A stretch of DNA of 64,000 nt from Dyella solisilvae (GCF_003351225.1 NZ_QQSY01000001.1:124001-188000); one strand, 5' to 3'. Positions 9,363-18,847 are shown, counted from the stretch's first letter. Notes: generated by a model from the letters alone, not told the origin. A program made the numbers and translations.

Positions 9363-9821
9363 CTAACGGGTCACACGAGTGGTGCCGCCGTCGGAACTGA
9401 CCTGCACCCGATCCCCTACGCGGAAATCGCCGGACGTGCCGTCCTGGGTCACCGCAACCGTGCGACCTCCGTCCAGTTCGACGGTGATTTCCACGCCAGG
9501 CCGGGCATTGCGCGCGATGGCATTGCCGGCCGCGCCGCCCGCCACGCCACCGGCGATGGCCCCGACGGCATTGGCGCGACTGCCACCACCGACCGTACTG
9601 CCTGCGATGCCGCCGATCGCGGCGCCGGTGGCCGTCCCCACACCACGCGAATCGCTCTGGATGGTCACATCCCGCAAGCCACGCACTATTCCCCACTGCA
9701 CCGACCGGGCGACACCGACTTCGGATCGATTGAAGGTCTGCGGCGTTGTGTGTGTGGCGCAACCCGCGATCAGCAGGCCGACCGTAACCAGCAAGCCGAG
9801 GCCAAAGTTTGAGTGCTTCAT
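9363..9821 (-). CDS. slyB: SlyB-like glycine-zipper outer-membrane lipoprotein
   Basis: A 152-residue lipoprotein with signal MKHSNFGLGLLVTVGLLIAGC (lipobox IAGC). The central section is a glycine-zipper 2TM-type repeat (GAAIGGIAGSTVGGGS...AVGAIAGGVAGGAAGNAIAR). The C-terminal section (ITVELDGGRTVAVTQDG...FRVGDRVQV) matches the SlyB/PcpA family of envelope-stability lipoproteins. SlyB in enterobacteria is PhoP-regulated and supports outer-membrane integrity; regulation here cannot be read from the sequence. Length and domain order are normal for the family. Confidence 0.85.
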   Translation of the reverse strand: MKHSNFGLGLLVTVGLLIAGCATHTTPQTFNRSEVGVARSVQWGIVRGLRDVTIQSDSRGVGTATGAAIGGIAGSTVGGGSRANAVGAIAGGVAGGAAGNAIARNARPGVEITVELDGGRTVAVTQDGTSGDFRVGDRVQVSSDGGTTRVTR

Positions 9822-10300
9822 GTGCGCGACTCCATGGAGGTCGGATCTTCCTGAACACCGCCCCTGAATCTCTCGCCCTGTGCAACTGAACCTAGAAGGA
9901 GGTCAATGAAGTGATTGTGAAATCAACCGTACCAATGCGGCGTACGCTCCTGGCCTTTCATGACTCGCAAATGTTCCTCGGCGAGCTCCGAGGCTTCACA
10001 TAGGCGCGAACGCAGATCGGGTGTACTTTGTTGCACCAGACAACCCATCTATGCGGCGTCCTGAAGTGCTCCGATGGCGCATCGCTGGCGGATCCGGGAT
10101 GGTAAGACAGGCAAATCCGTCCTGGAGTCTGGCGCTGTTCCGGTCACCTCGACCCGCCGCACGCACTGGGCCCGTCGAAGACACATCGCGCCGCGCCGCC
10201 AGACGTAGCGACACGGCGCCCATGAAAGGTTGAGCTGCATGCCCCTGGCACGCAGACGAAGCAAGCCCGAGCGCATCTCTCGCCGAGCCAGGAGCATGCC
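9822..10300. other. Divergent intergenic region, no gene seen
   Basis: About 480 bp between the divergent slyB-like and UPF0114 genes. The short AT-rich patch at 9895-9935 is a likely promoter zone for slyB. Open frames in this stretch are antisense extensions of neighbours without coding character. Confidence 0.35.
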
Positions 10301-10846
10301 GTGAACGACCAACCTCGCCATTTCCGCAACGCCCTGTCCCGACTCCTGTTCGGCGCTCGCTGGGTGATGGTGCCGTTCTATTTCGGCCTGGTGCTTACGA
10401 TTTTCGCGCTGCTGCTGGTGTTTCTGCGCGAACTGGTGTTCAACCTGAGGCACTTGTTCGAGCTTACGCCGACTGCCGCCATCCTGATGGCGCTCGCGCT
10501 GATCGACCTGACGCTGGTTGCCAACCTGCTGCTTATCGTCACTCTGGCTGGCTACGAGAATTTCGTTGACCGCATCGATTCCGCCAGCGAGATCCGTCCA
10601 TCGTGGATGGGCATGGTCGATTTCACCGACATGAAGATGAAGCTGATGGGCTCCATCATCGCCATCTCCGCTATTGCCCTGCTGAGGGCCTTCATGAAGA
10701 TGGAGGAAGGCGAGACCTTTGAACGAGGCCAGCTGATCTGGATGGCGATCATTCACTGCACGCTCTTGCTGTCGGCCATAGCACTGGCGATTTCCGATCG
10801 CGTTTCGTCCTTGACCACGAGAAGGCGCAAGACGACCGGCGACTGA
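10301..10846 (+). CDS. UPF0114/YqhA family inner-membrane protein
   Basis: A 181-residue membrane protein starting at GTG 10301, with AGGAG 6 nt upstream. Four hydrophobic segments can be seen (VMVPFYFGLVLTIFALLLVF; AILMALALIDLTLVANLLLIV; MGSIIAISAIALLRAFM; MAIIHCTLLLSAIALAI). The N-terminal FGARWVMVPFYFGL and the loop ENFVDRIDSA are hallmarks of the UPF0114 (YqhA, TIGR00645) family. The function of the family is unknown. It converges with the AI-2E-family transporter gene 49 bp downstream. Confidence 0.85.
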   Translation: MNDQPRHFRNALSRLLFGARWVMVPFYFGLVLTIFALLLVFLRELVFNLRHLFELTPTAAILMALALIDLTLVANLLLIVTLAGYENFVDRIDSASEIRPSWMGMVDFTDMKMKLMGSIIAISAIALLRAFMKMEEGETFERGQLIWMAIIHCTLLLSAIALAISDRVSSLTTRRRKTTGD

Positions 10847-10895
10847 AGAACTCGCGCAAGGGTTGCAAGAATGCCGTGCGCAACGGCAATCCAAA

Positions 10896-11978
10896 TCACC
10901 CGTCAGGACCGGCCGTGGACCTAAGCGCCGGCCCGAGATCGCCATTTCGCGAGAGCATGATCGCTATCGGTCGCGTTTCGGGAAACTCGGAAAGCGCCAT
11001 CGCTATGCAGGCGGTGATGGGTACGGCGCAAAAGGCTCCGGTGATGCCCCACAGCGCCCCCCATACGGCCAAGCTGACAAGGATGGCGAACGGGCTGAGG
11101 TTCAGCGAGTTGCCCATGAGGTAGGGGTCGAGGAAATTTCCGATGAAGAACTGCGGTACCGACAACGCGATCGCCACCTTGATCGCGGCCTCAAGCTGGC
11201 CGAACTGGACGATCGAGAAGGCGACCGGAAAGAGAACGCCAAGAAAGGTGCCGAGGTAAGGCACGTAATTCAGAAGAGCGATCAGGATCGCCCACAGAGC
11301 TGCGAACTCCAGGCCGAACCACGCCATGATCGCCCAACTGATCAGGCCGAGCAGCACGCTGCAGAACGTCTTGAGCGCGAGATAGGTGCCGATGCGATCA
11401 TTGATATCGATGATCGCTCTCTCCCAGATGGCGGCCCCGGGGAATTCCTTGGCGATATTGGAGATCTTGTAGGGAAGGTTGAATTTCTCGATCAACAGAA
11501 ACACGGCGTACAAAAGCACCACCGCAGCGCCACCTACGATGGATTTCACCGATGACAAGGTGGAACTGATGACACGGTGTATGTTGATCTGTCCAATAAT
11601 GTCGCGACGCAGCGAGTCCCACGTTGGCTCCGACGCGCCCCCCAGTATCACGAACCATTTCTGGATAAGCTCTATCAGGCCGGCCTGGTATTTGGGCGCA
11701 AGCAGCGTAATTCGCGCGATGTTGCTGATGATCAGCGAGGCGATGCCCACTACCGCAAGGACGATCAAAAGAATCGCCAACGTGTACTGCAGTTTCACCG
11801 ACATTAAGGGCCCAAGCCACGGAATGCGCTGGGTTAGCCTGGCCACACCGACGATCACGTAGACCACCAGCACGCTGATGATGATCGGTTCGAATATCTG
11901 CCGGCCAATGTGCAGCACCCAGCCCACGGCGAGCACGAAGACGACGCCACGCATCAAGGACGGGAATCGTTCGCTCAT
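10896..11978 (-). CDS. AI-2E family transporter (TqsA/PerM-like permease)
   Basis: A 360-residue inner-membrane protein with about eight hydrophobic segments. The family core is clear: ISWAIMAWFGLEFAALW, then LNYVPYLGTFLGVLFP, and the PQFFIGNFLDPYLMG motif near the C-terminus, all typical of the AI-2E/PerM (formerly UPF0118) family. Members export various small solutes or ions; the name does not prove quorum-signal transport. The ATG at 11978 directly precedes the first hydrophobic helix (SLMRGVVFVLAVGWVLHIG). Confidence 0.88.
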   Translation of the reverse strand: MSERFPSLMRGVVFVLAVGWVLHIGRQIFEPIIISVLVVYVIVGVARLTQRIPWLGPLMSVKLQYTLAILLIVLAVVGIASLIISNIARITLLAPKYQAGLIELIQKWFVILGGASEPTWDSLRRDIIGQINIHRVISSTLSSVKSIVGGAAVVLLYAVFLLIEKFNLPYKISNIAKEFPGAAIWERAIIDINDRIGTYLALKTFCSVLLGLISWAIMAWFGLEFAALWAILIALLNYVPYLGTFLGVLFPVAFSIVQFGQLEAAIKVAIALSVPQFFIGNFLDPYLMGNSLNLSPFAILVSLAVWGALWGITGAFCAVPITACIAMALSEFPETRPIAIMLSRNGDLGPALRSTAGPDG

Positions 11979-12508
11979 GGGTGAGTTTCGCGAAGTGTCT
12001 GCACTCTCATCGCTTCCGTGGCGTCATATGGCGAAAGTCCTTGGCCTGCCTTGGCGTTGCTTCCGTCCATCAGCTTCGTGTCACGTCGTTTGCGTTGGTC
12101 GTCGCGTCAGCCGAACCGCGATGACCGCCGACTAGTGCAGTGCTCAACCGGCCCATGGAACGCTCTTGCAGCTGACACCATCCCTGACGATGACCAGACG
12201 GTTCCGCTCAGGATCGGCTCCGACCAGGGAGGCTGACTCACTCCTGGCACGCCCCCCTGCGCCAATACGCTTACCGGGCAGCCGATCGCCGGAAGGCCAG
12301 CGGCCATGAGTAGCTCGACCCGGGGCTTATGCATGGCCAGGCGCCCCCTGCAGAAGTGATCGAGGTAATAGAGTAGGCCCCGTGACAGGCGTGTGATATC
12401 GCGCCACCCTGTCACTGGGGGAATAGCGAAGCTGCCGGCTCCGGGCATGGCGGCTCCGCTACGTCGACCCTCGCCGATCAACATCACGCAGCTGAGGGCC
12501 GCTCATTG
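11979..12508. other. Divergent intergenic region, no gene seen
   Basis: About 530 bp between the AI-2E transporter and the GH125 gene. A leftward open frame at 12107-12487 has no recognisable motif and Ser/Gly/Arg-rich composition typical of spurious frames. No repeats stand out. Confidence 0.35.
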
Positions 12509-13966
12509 ATGACAACCCGCCGCAACCTGCTCAAATGGATGGCGCTGGCGCCCGCTGCAGGACTGCTCTCGGGCGGCGCCTACGCCGCGGCCGGCAGCGC
12601 GCCAGCCTTCATCAGTCGACGTCCGCCCGTGGGCAAGCGCAAGTTCACCAGCACCGCTGTGGAGCAGCTGATCGCGCGGACCAAGGCGGGCATGGCCGAC
12701 CCTGAGCTGGCGTGGATGTTCGAGAACTGCTTCCCCAATACGCTGGACACCACCGTCCAGATCGGCACGCTGCACGGCAAGCCCGACACTTTCATTGTCA
12801 CCGGCGATATCGACGCCATGTGGATGCGTGACTCGTCCGCACAGGTGTGGCCGTACGTGCAGCTCGCTGCTCAGGACAAGGGCCTGCAACGACTTTTCCA
12901 GGGGCTCATTCATCGACAGGCGCTGAGCATCCGCATCGACCCCTACGCCAATGCGCTGACGCGCGACCCGGCGGCAAAGTCCAACCTGACATGGTCGCAG
13001 CACGACCTCACCGACATGAAACCTGGCGTGGCTGAGCGAAAGTGGGAGATCGATTCTCTCTGCTACCCCATCCGACTTGCATACGGCTACTGGAAAGCCA
13101 CCGGGGATGTCACCGCCTTTGATGATGACTGGCATGCGGCCATGCTCACCGTCATCAGGACTTTTCGCGAACAGCAGCGCAAGGACGGACCTGGCCCATA
13201 CCATTTCCAGCGAGCGTCGCCGACGCCGAATGACACGCAGTACCTGCAGGGTTTCGGCCAACCGACCCGGCCGGTAGGCATGGTCCACGCCATGTTCCGT
13301 CCGTCGGACGACGCCACCATCTACCCGTTCAATATCCCGGGCAACCTGTTCGCCGTGACCAGCCTGCGCCAGCTCGCCGAGATGCTGGCAGGGGTCCGTC
13401 ACGACGCCTCTGCTGGGGCCGAATGCCATGCGCTGGCCGACGAGATTCAACGCGCGGTGGAAATCCACGGCGTCATTCATGGCGACTTGGGTGACTACTG
13501 GGCCTACGAGGTGGATGGCTTTGGCAATCAACTGTTCATGGACGACGCCAACGTACCGAGTTTGATCGCCCTGCCCTACCTCGGCGCCTGCTCCCGGGAT
13601 GATGCGAACTATTTGCGCACGCGGGCCAAGGTTTGGAGCACGCGCAACCCCTACTTCTTCAAGGGAAACGCCGCCGAAGGCATTGGCGGCCCACACGTTG
13701 GGCTGCGCATGATCTGGCCGATGTCCATCATGATGCGCGCCCTTACCGCCAGTGACACCCGTGAGATCACCCAGTGCCTGGCATGGCTCAAGGCGACCCA
13801 CGCCGGCACCGGATTCATGCATGAGGCGTTTGATCAGGACGTCCCGACCAAATACACGCGCAGCTGGTTCGCCTGGGCGAACTCGCTATTCGGCGAACTG
13901 ATCGTTGACCTGGCCCGGCGCCATCCGGAAGTGCTGCGCAAAGCCTACGTCGGCGATCGCGCCTGA
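12509..13966 (+). CDS. Glycoside hydrolase family 125 (exo-alpha-1,6-mannosidase), Tat-exported
   Basis: A 485-residue GH125 (former DUF1237) enzyme expected to remove alpha-1,6-linked mannose from glycans in the periplasm. A twin-arginine signal, TRRNLLKWMALAPAAGLLSG, opens the protein, so it is probably exported folded. Family motifs are VTGDIDAMWMRDSSAQVWPY (residues 98-116), KWEIDSLCYPIRLAYGYW (178-195) and GTGFMHEAFDQDVPTKYTR (434-451). By analogy with characterised GH125 enzymes the likely acid is Asp182 and the likely base Glu439. An in-frame TTG at 12506 directly precedes the ATG; I chose the ATG. It converges with a TetR gene with only a few bases between. No other glycan-degrading gene is adjacent, but a GH63 remnant lies 41 kb away. 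Confidence 0.9.
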   Translation: MTTRRNLLKWMALAPAAGLLSGGAYAAAGSAPAFISRRPPVGKRKFTSTAVEQLIARTKAGMADPELAWMFENCFPNTLDTTVQIGTLHGKPDTFIVTGDIDAMWMRDSSAQVWPYVQLAAQDKGLQRLFQGLIHRQALSIRIDPYANALTRDPAAKSNLTWSQHDLTDMKPGVAERKWEIDSLCYPIRLAYGYWKATGDVTAFDDDWHAAMLTVIRTFREQQRKDGPGPYHFQRASPTPNDTQYLQGFGQPTRPVGMVHAMFRPSDDATIYPFNIPGNLFAVTSLRQLAEMLAGVRHDASAGAECHALADEIQRAVEIHGVIHGDLGDYWAYEVDGFGNQLFMDDANVPSLIALPYLGACSRDDANYLRTRAKVWSTRNPYFFKGNAAEGIGGPHVGLRMIWPMSIMMRALTASDTREITQCLAWLKATHAGTGFMHEAFDQDVPTKYTRSWFAWANSLFGELIVDLARRHPEVLRKAYVGDRA

Positions 13967-13971
13967 AGTCG

Positions 13972-14565
13972 TCAGCCCGGCGCCGAGCCGGGCTTGCCCG
14001 AAAGCAACTCCAAGGCGGCCTGGATTCCCGCTTCAAGGATTCGACGAGACAACGCTTCGTCCGGTGTGGCGCGAGCCAATTGCATCGTGCCTGACATTAA
14101 GCCGTAGAGCGCCATGGCGCGCGCACTCGCCTCCTCCGGTGGCAGGTCAGGCCAGTGCGCAGCGAGAATCTCGATAAGCTGCGAAACACCCTCGGCAAAT
14201 GCCTGCCGCACTTCCACGCTTCGACGGGCCACCTCCGCGGCCAGCGTGGCCGCGGCGCAGCCACGGCCCGGGTTGTCACGATGCCCCAGGGACAAGTAGC
14301 TCCTTATGTAGCCCTCAATGCCGCGTCCGGCCTCCAACTGCTTGCGGACACCATTGACGCGCTGATCGAGCGCAGCGGAGGTGGCCTCCGCGACCAGGTC
14401 CTCCTTGGAAGCAAAGTGATTGAAAAATGCGCCGTGCGTGAGGCCGGCCGCTTCCATCAGGCCTTGCACGCCCGACGCATCGAATCCTTTCTCTCGAAAG
14501 CGCCTTGCCGCCGCCTCTACGATGCGTTCCCGGGTGGCCTGCTTGTGGTGACTGGCGTATCGCAT
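13972..14565 (-). CDS. TetR/AcrR family transcriptional regulator
   Basis: A 197-residue one-component repressor. The N-terminal HTH is clear: TRERIVEAAARRFREKGFDASGVQGLMEAAGLTHGAFFNHF (residues 11-51, with the recognition-helix pattern THGAFFNHFASKEDL). The C-terminal half is the variable ligand pocket, with one Cys in GRGCAAATLAAE. It is the last gene of the leftward emrA-emrB-outer-membrane-factor operon, 12 bp after the channel gene, so it is co-transcribed with the pump it probably represses. A regulator at the 3' end gives simple autoregulation of the whole unit. Confidence 0.88.
   Translation of the reverse strand: MRYASHHKQATRERIVEAAARRFREKGFDASGVQGLMEAAGLTHGAFFNHFASKEDLVAEATSAALDQRVNGVRKQLEAGRGIEGYIRSYLSLGHRDNPGRGCAAATLAAEVARRSVEVRQAFAEGVSQLIEILAAHWPDLPPEEASARAMALYGLMSGTMQLARATPDEALSRRILEAGIQAALELLSGKPGSAPG
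13974..13994. terminator. Perfect hairpin between convergent GH125 and tetR genes
   Basis: AGCCCGGC-GCCGA-GCCGGGCT: an 8-bp GC-rich stem with 5-nt loop, immediately downstream of the GH125 stop and overlapping the last codons of the opposing tetR gene. No T tract follows on either strand, so termination activity is a guess. Confidence 0.4.
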
Positions 14566-14577
14566 GGAACACCCCGA

Positions 14578-16038
14578 TCACTGCAGCGAGGTCACAGACT
14601 CTTGCCCGGATGCCTGCGCATCCCAGCCGCCACCAAGCGACCGGAACGCGGCGACGGCGGCACGAGCCTCATCGGTGTGAGTACGCGCAAGCGAGTCTCG
14701 GGCGTTGAGAAGCTGGCGATCTTCATCCAGCACCTCGATCAGGCTGACGGCGCCTCCTGTGTAGGCATCCTGCGCCGCATCACGCGCCTTGACGTGCGCC
14801 GCGACTTCGTCGTTGAGCACGGCGTGCTGGGCTTCGGCTTGCGTCAGGTTGACGATGGCGTCTTCCACGTCTTCCGTGGCCCGCAGCATGGAGCCGCGGT
14901 ACTTCGCCAGCGCTTCGGCGTTGGCGCCCTTGGCGCCCTGGACCTCCGCATCCACGCGCCCGAAATCAAACAAGCGCCAGTGAAGGCCCAGGGCGGCTGC
15001 AGGCTGGAAGGCAGCTCCCGTGAACAGCTTGCCAGTTGAGAGCGAGCTGAATCCAAGCAATGCCGAAAGCGAGAACGATGGATAGTACTGCGACACGGCG
15101 GCGCCAATACGTGCATTGCTCGCCGCCAGTTCCCGCTCGGCCGCGATCACGTCGGGACGCCGGCGCAGCAGCGAGGCCGGCCCTTCCGCCGTGTCGATCG
15201 AAGGCACCACGAAGGCGCCTGTGTTGGGCGTGACCTCGGCCGCATACGTGCCAGGAGCCGCGCCCATCAGGACATCGAGTCGATTGAGCTGGGTTTCCAG
15301 TTCGATCTTGAGCGGCGGAATGGTCGCCTGCGCCTGCAACAGGAGGGCCTCCGCCTGTGCCGTCTCGCGGGCGGTGCCGAGGCCATGCTCGGTACGCAAC
15401 TTCACCAGGTCGAGCAGCCCCTGCTCGTTGCGAATCTGGTCTTCGGCGATGGCGATGCGCGCCTGCGCGCCCCGCACACGAAAATAGGCATCCGCCGCTT
15501 CAGCCGCCAGGGAGACTCGGACGCCTGCGTGACTGGCTTCGGCCGCCTGGTACTCGGCATCGGCCGCCTCGGCCTCCCGACGCAGGCCGCCCGCCAGATC
15601 GAGCTCCCAGCTTGCGCCCGCTCCGACCTCGGCCAGCGTCTGGTCCCGGTCATAGCTCGGGGAATGGCTGGCAATCTTGCCGAGCGGACTCAGTTCGGAC
15701 TGATGTTCCCTCGTGATGCTGCCGTCGAGTGAGCCTTGCGGCAGTCGATCGGCCTGCGCGTGACGGGCGGCGGCACGCGCCTGTTCCACGCGCGCGGAAG
15801 AAGCCGCCAGGTCGAGGTTCTGCGCTATCACGCGGTCCATGATCCTGACCAGCTCGGGATCGTTGAATCCCGTCCACCAGGCATCCAGCGTCGCAGGCGC
15901 CGGAGCCGTGGAGGCCTGGGTGGGGTTGACCTCGTGAAAGGTCGGGTTGGTGGCGAGCTGCGGCTTCACATAATTGGGGCCGACGGTGCAGCCAGCCAGG
16001 CCGAGGAGGAGCAGCGAGGAAATGAGCTTAGTGCGCAT
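14578..16038 (-). CDS. Outer-membrane efflux channel lipoprotein (NodT/OprM family)
   Basis: A 486-residue outer-membrane factor. It begins MRTKLISSLLLLGLAGCTVGPNYVKP: lipobox LAGC followed by the family signature TVGPNYxxP. The RRRPDVIAAERELAASNARIGAA helix (around residues 290-310) is the conserved second-repeat motif. The start overlaps the EmrB-like gene by 11 bp. It completes a tripartite MFS pump (adaptor, MFS permease, channel) able to expel compounds across both membranes. Confidence 0.92.
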   Translation of the reverse strand: MRTKLISSLLLLGLAGCTVGPNYVKPQLATNPTFHEVNPTQASTAPAPATLDAWWTGFNDPELVRIMDRVIAQNLDLAASSARVEQARAAARHAQADRLPQGSLDGSITREHQSELSPLGKIASHSPSYDRDQTLAEVGAGASWELDLAGGLRREAEAADAEYQAAEASHAGVRVSLAAEAADAYFRVRGAQARIAIAEDQIRNEQGLLDLVKLRTEHGLGTARETAQAEALLLQAQATIPPLKIELETQLNRLDVLMGAAPGTYAAEVTPNTGAFVVPSIDTAEGPASLLRRRPDVIAAERELAASNARIGAAVSQYYPSFSLSALLGFSSLSTGKLFTGAAFQPAAALGLHWRLFDFGRVDAEVQGAKGANAEALAKYRGSMLRATEDVEDAIVNLTQAEAQHAVLNDEVAAHVKARDAAQDAYTGGAVSLIEVLDEDRQLLNARDSLARTHTDEARAAVAAFRSLGGGWDAQASGQESVTSLQ

Positions 16039-17566
16039 CGGCGGAGGGTCCTTGGGGAGGTTGGACTTTGCGCATCAGCGGAACCATCACCGTGGTGACG
16101 GCAAAGGCCAGCATGATGCAGAAGAAGGCGTCGCTGAACGTCAGCGTCTGGGCTTCGCGCAGCGTCAGTTGCCACAGCTGGGAGACAGCGGCCTGCGACG
16201 CTTCCGAGACACTGGAGAGGTCCGGCCAGAGGCTGTTCATCGTTTCGTTCGCCGGCGTCAGGTGCTCCGCCAGGCGGGAAAAGTGCAGGTTCGTACGGTC
16301 ATTGAGTACGGTTGCACAACCGGCGATACCGAGCGCGCCACCGAGATTGCGCATCAGGTTGAACAGCCCCGACGCGAACTTCAGGCGGGCCGGCGCCAGG
16401 CCACCCAGGGTAAGCGTGACGGTGGGGGCAACCGCGAATTGCTGCGCCATGCCACGCAGGGCCTGGGGGAAGAGCAACTCCCGGCCACTCCAGTCGTGCG
16501 TGATGGGCGTGAACTCGAACATCGACACGGTAAACAGTGCGAGCCCTGCCATGAGCAACCAGCGCAAGTCGACGCGCGTGGCGAGGAAGGAATACAGCGG
16601 GATGCACATGATCTGGAAAAGACCGGTCGAGAAAATCGCCTTGCCGATCTGAAACGCGCTGTAGCCCTCCACCCGCCCGAGAAAGAGCGGTGTCAGGTAG
16701 ATCGTGCCGAACAACCCGATGCCCGTGACGAAGGAGAAGAAGCATCCGAGCGCAAAGTTGCGATCCTTGAGCGCCCGCAGGTCGACCACCGGATGCTCGG
16801 CGTTGAGTCCGCGCCACACGAACAGCACGCCAGCGATGGCGCTGACCCATGCCGTGATGCGAATGGTCGAGTCTTCCAGCCAGTTCCAGCGCGGCCCCTC
16901 TTCAAGCGTGTACTCGAGGCAGCCGAGGAAAAGCGCGATCAGGGTGATTCCCAACCAGTCGCCCTTCTTGAGCAAGGAAAGGTCCGGCTCATCGATATTC
17001 ACCAGCGCCGGAACGGCGAAGGTGACGAAGGTCCCGGGTATGAGATTGATGAAGAACAGCCAATGCCAGGAGTAGTTATCGGTAATCCATCCGCCCAGGG
17101 TCGGCCCGAGGGTCGGCGCCAGGGAGGCAATCGCGCCGACGGTGGCGGCCGAAATGACGCGCTGCTTTCCCTGGAAGAACACGAACGAGGTGGTGAACAC
17201 CATCGGGATCATCGAGCCGCCGAGGAAGCCCTGGAGTGCGCGAAAGATGATGATGCTCCTGATGTCCCACGCCATGCCGCACAGCAGGCTGGTCAACGTG
17301 AAGCCGGCGGCGGATGCCGCAAACAGCCAGCGCGTGGAGAACACGCGGCTCAGCCAGCCTGACAGGGGAATGACCACGATCTCGGCGATCAGATACGCCG
17401 TCTGCACCCAGGCAGTGTCATCGGCTCCGGCCGACAGGCCACCACCGATATCGCGCAGGGAGGCGGAGACGATCTGGATGTCCAGCAACGCAATGAACAT
17501 GCCCAGGCACATGCTCGCGAAGGCAAAGATCTTCTGCCCCTGGGTGAGTTGGGCGACGGGGCTCAT
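16028..17566 (-). CDS. emrB: DHA2-family MFS multidrug permease (EmrB/QacA-like)
   Basis: A 512-residue, 14-TM major facilitator. It has the DHA2 N-terminal pattern MFIALLDIQIVSASLRDIGGGLSAGADD, then WVQTAYLIAEIVVIPLSGWLSR, and antiporter motif C-like GPTLGGWITDNYSWHWLFFINLIPG. EmrB-type proteins use proton motive force to expel hydrophobic drugs or uncouplers through an EmrA adaptor. It overlaps emrA by 4 bp (17563-17566) and the downstream channel gene by 11 bp. Substrate not predictable. Confidence 0.92.
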   Translation of the reverse strand: MSPVAQLTQGQKIFAFASMCLGMFIALLDIQIVSASLRDIGGGLSAGADDTAWVQTAYLIAEIVVIPLSGWLSRVFSTRWLFAASAAGFTLTSLLCGMAWDIRSIIIFRALQGFLGGSMIPMVFTTSFVFFQGKQRVISAATVGAIASLAPTLGPTLGGWITDNYSWHWLFFINLIPGTFVTFAVPALVNIDEPDLSLLKKGDWLGITLIALFLGCLEYTLEEGPRWNWLEDSTIRITAWVSAIAGVLFVWRGLNAEHPVVDLRALKDRNFALGCFFSFVTGIGLFGTIYLTPLFLGRVEGYSAFQIGKAIFSTGLFQIMCIPLYSFLATRVDLRWLLMAGLALFTVSMFEFTPITHDWSGRELLFPQALRGMAQQFAVAPTVTLTLGGLAPARLKFASGLFNLMRNLGGALGIAGCATVLNDRTNLHFSRLAEHLTPANETMNSLWPDLSSVSEASQAAVSQLWQLTLREAQTLTFSDAFFCIMLAFAVTTVMVPLMRKVQPPQGPSADAH

Positions 17567-18627
17567 GGCGCTTTCGTATTGATCTGTGCCGTCACGGACA
17601 GGCCGGGGCGGAGAATGCCAAGGTCGCCATCAGCGCCATCCAGCACCACGCGCACCGGCACTCGCTGAACGATCTTGGTGAAATTGCCCGTGGCGTTCTC
17701 GGGCGGCAGCACGCTGAATTGAGATCCCGTCGCGGGAGCGAGGCTGGCAATGTGTCCCTTGAACACGCGATCAGGCATCACGTCCGCGCGCACATCCACT
17801 TCCTGCCCGACGCGCATGCGCTCGAGCTGGTCCTCCTTGAAGTTGGCGTCGACCCACAGGCCATGGGCGGGCACCACGACCAGCATCTGGCTGCCGGCCG
17901 CCGCATAGGCGCCTGGACGTGCGCGGCGATTGCCGATCACGCCATCGATCGGCGCACGCAGCTCGGTGTACGACAGGTTGAGTTTCGCGATGTCGGCCTC
18001 TGCCTTGGCCTGCGTCAGCGCCGCCTCGACCTGGCTCTTCTGCGTTTCGATCACATCCAGCTGCCGCTGCGCGGCCTCCGTCGCTGCTGTCGCGCGATCG
18101 GACGAAGCCGATGCCGTGGCGAAATCCGCCTCGGCCCGCTGGGCGCTCTCGACCGAAACCGCTGCGCGCCCCGCAAGCTCCTGGTAACGCGCGTTGTCCA
18201 GCCTGGAACGCTTGGCTTCGGCATTGGCGGCGGCCAGCGAGGCCTTGGCCTGGGCGACTACGCTCTCCTGCAGGTGCTTTTGGGCATCGAGATTGCCAAG
18301 CGATGCCTCTTGCGCGGCCACGGCGGCGTTGGCCTTCGCCAGGGCCGCCCGATAATCGCGGTCGTCAATCTTCACCAGCAGGTCGCCCTTGTGCACGACC
18401 TGGTTATCCGTGACGGCGACGACACCGATATAGCCGGGCACCTTGGAACCGATCACCGTGGTGTCGCCGCCGATATAGGCGTCATCGGTGTCCTCGATAA
18501 AGCGTCCGGCGCTCCCCCAGTGCACCCCATAGATGGCGATGCCTAGGCCAACGATGGCGCCTACCAGTGGCTTCAGAATCCGCGTTCTGGGCCGCTCCGT
18601 GATGATTTCTTCAGCTATGGCGGACAT
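17563..18627 (-). CDS. emrA: HlyD/EmrA family efflux adaptor
   Basis: Periplasmic adaptor for the EmrB-like permease, 354 residues from ATG 18627. That start has GAGG about 9 nt upstream and leaves a short cytoplasmic tail before the single membrane anchor (PLVGAIVGLGIAIYGVHWG). An upstream ATG at 18663 adds 12 residues and is less likely. The lipoyl domain (FIEDTDDAYIGGDTTVIGSKVPGYI) and alanine-rich coiled-coil hairpin follow, then the second lipoyl half LRAPIDGVIGNRRARPGAYA. First gene of the operon emrA-emrB-channel-tetR. Confidence 0.92.
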   Translation of the reverse strand: MSAIAEEIITERPRTRILKPLVGAIVGLGIAIYGVHWGSAGRFIEDTDDAYIGGDTTVIGSKVPGYIGVVAVTDNQVVHKGDLLVKIDDRDYRAALAKANAAVAAQEASLGNLDAQKHLQESVVAQAKASLAAANAEAKRSRLDNARYQELAGRAAVSVESAQRAEADFATASASSDRATAATEAAQRQLDVIETQKSQVEAALTQAKAEADIAKLNLSYTELRAPIDGVIGNRRARPGAYAAAGSQMLVVVPAHGLWVDANFKEDQLERMRVGQEVDVRADVMPDRVFKGHIASLAPATGSQFSVLPPENATGNFTKIVQRVPVRVVLDGADGDLGILRPGLSVTAQINTKAP

Positions 18628-18747
18628 GAGTGCAAACCTCGAGTATGAAAGGATGGTCGTCATTCAATCGATGCCTAACACGGACGATCCAGCGCGAGGG
18701 ATCGCAAGCCTTGCGTTGCGGCGTTAGCGACTGACGCGGGTGGGTGA

Positions 18748-18763
18748 TTGATCAGTGGATCAA
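18748..18763. promoter_or_regulatory. Inverted repeat upstream of emrA, candidate TetR operator
   Basis: TTGATC-AGTG-GATCAA, perfect 6-bp arms with a 4-bp spacer, in the 220-bp gap between the emrA start and the SDR gene and about 120 bp upstream of emrA. It fits the size of a TetR-family half-site pair; the operon-encoded TetR is the natural candidate. Binding is inference. Confidence 0.4.
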
Positions 18764-18847
18764 GGGATGGCGATGAGCGGGCTCGCTGTCAGGGCCGCGT
18801 GGTCCAGCGCCCATCGCGGCAAACGCCACGCATCGCCACTAGAGCCA

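Noticed and set aside
12503-13822. A 439-codon leftward open frame
   Set aside because: Antisense of the GH125 gene, whose family motifs are all on the other strand.
18748-18763. FNR-type interpretation of TTGATC-AGTG-GATCAA
   Set aside because: FNR sites need TTGAT-N4-ATCAA; here the gap between TTGAT and ATCAA is 6, so a TetR-type operator is more likely.
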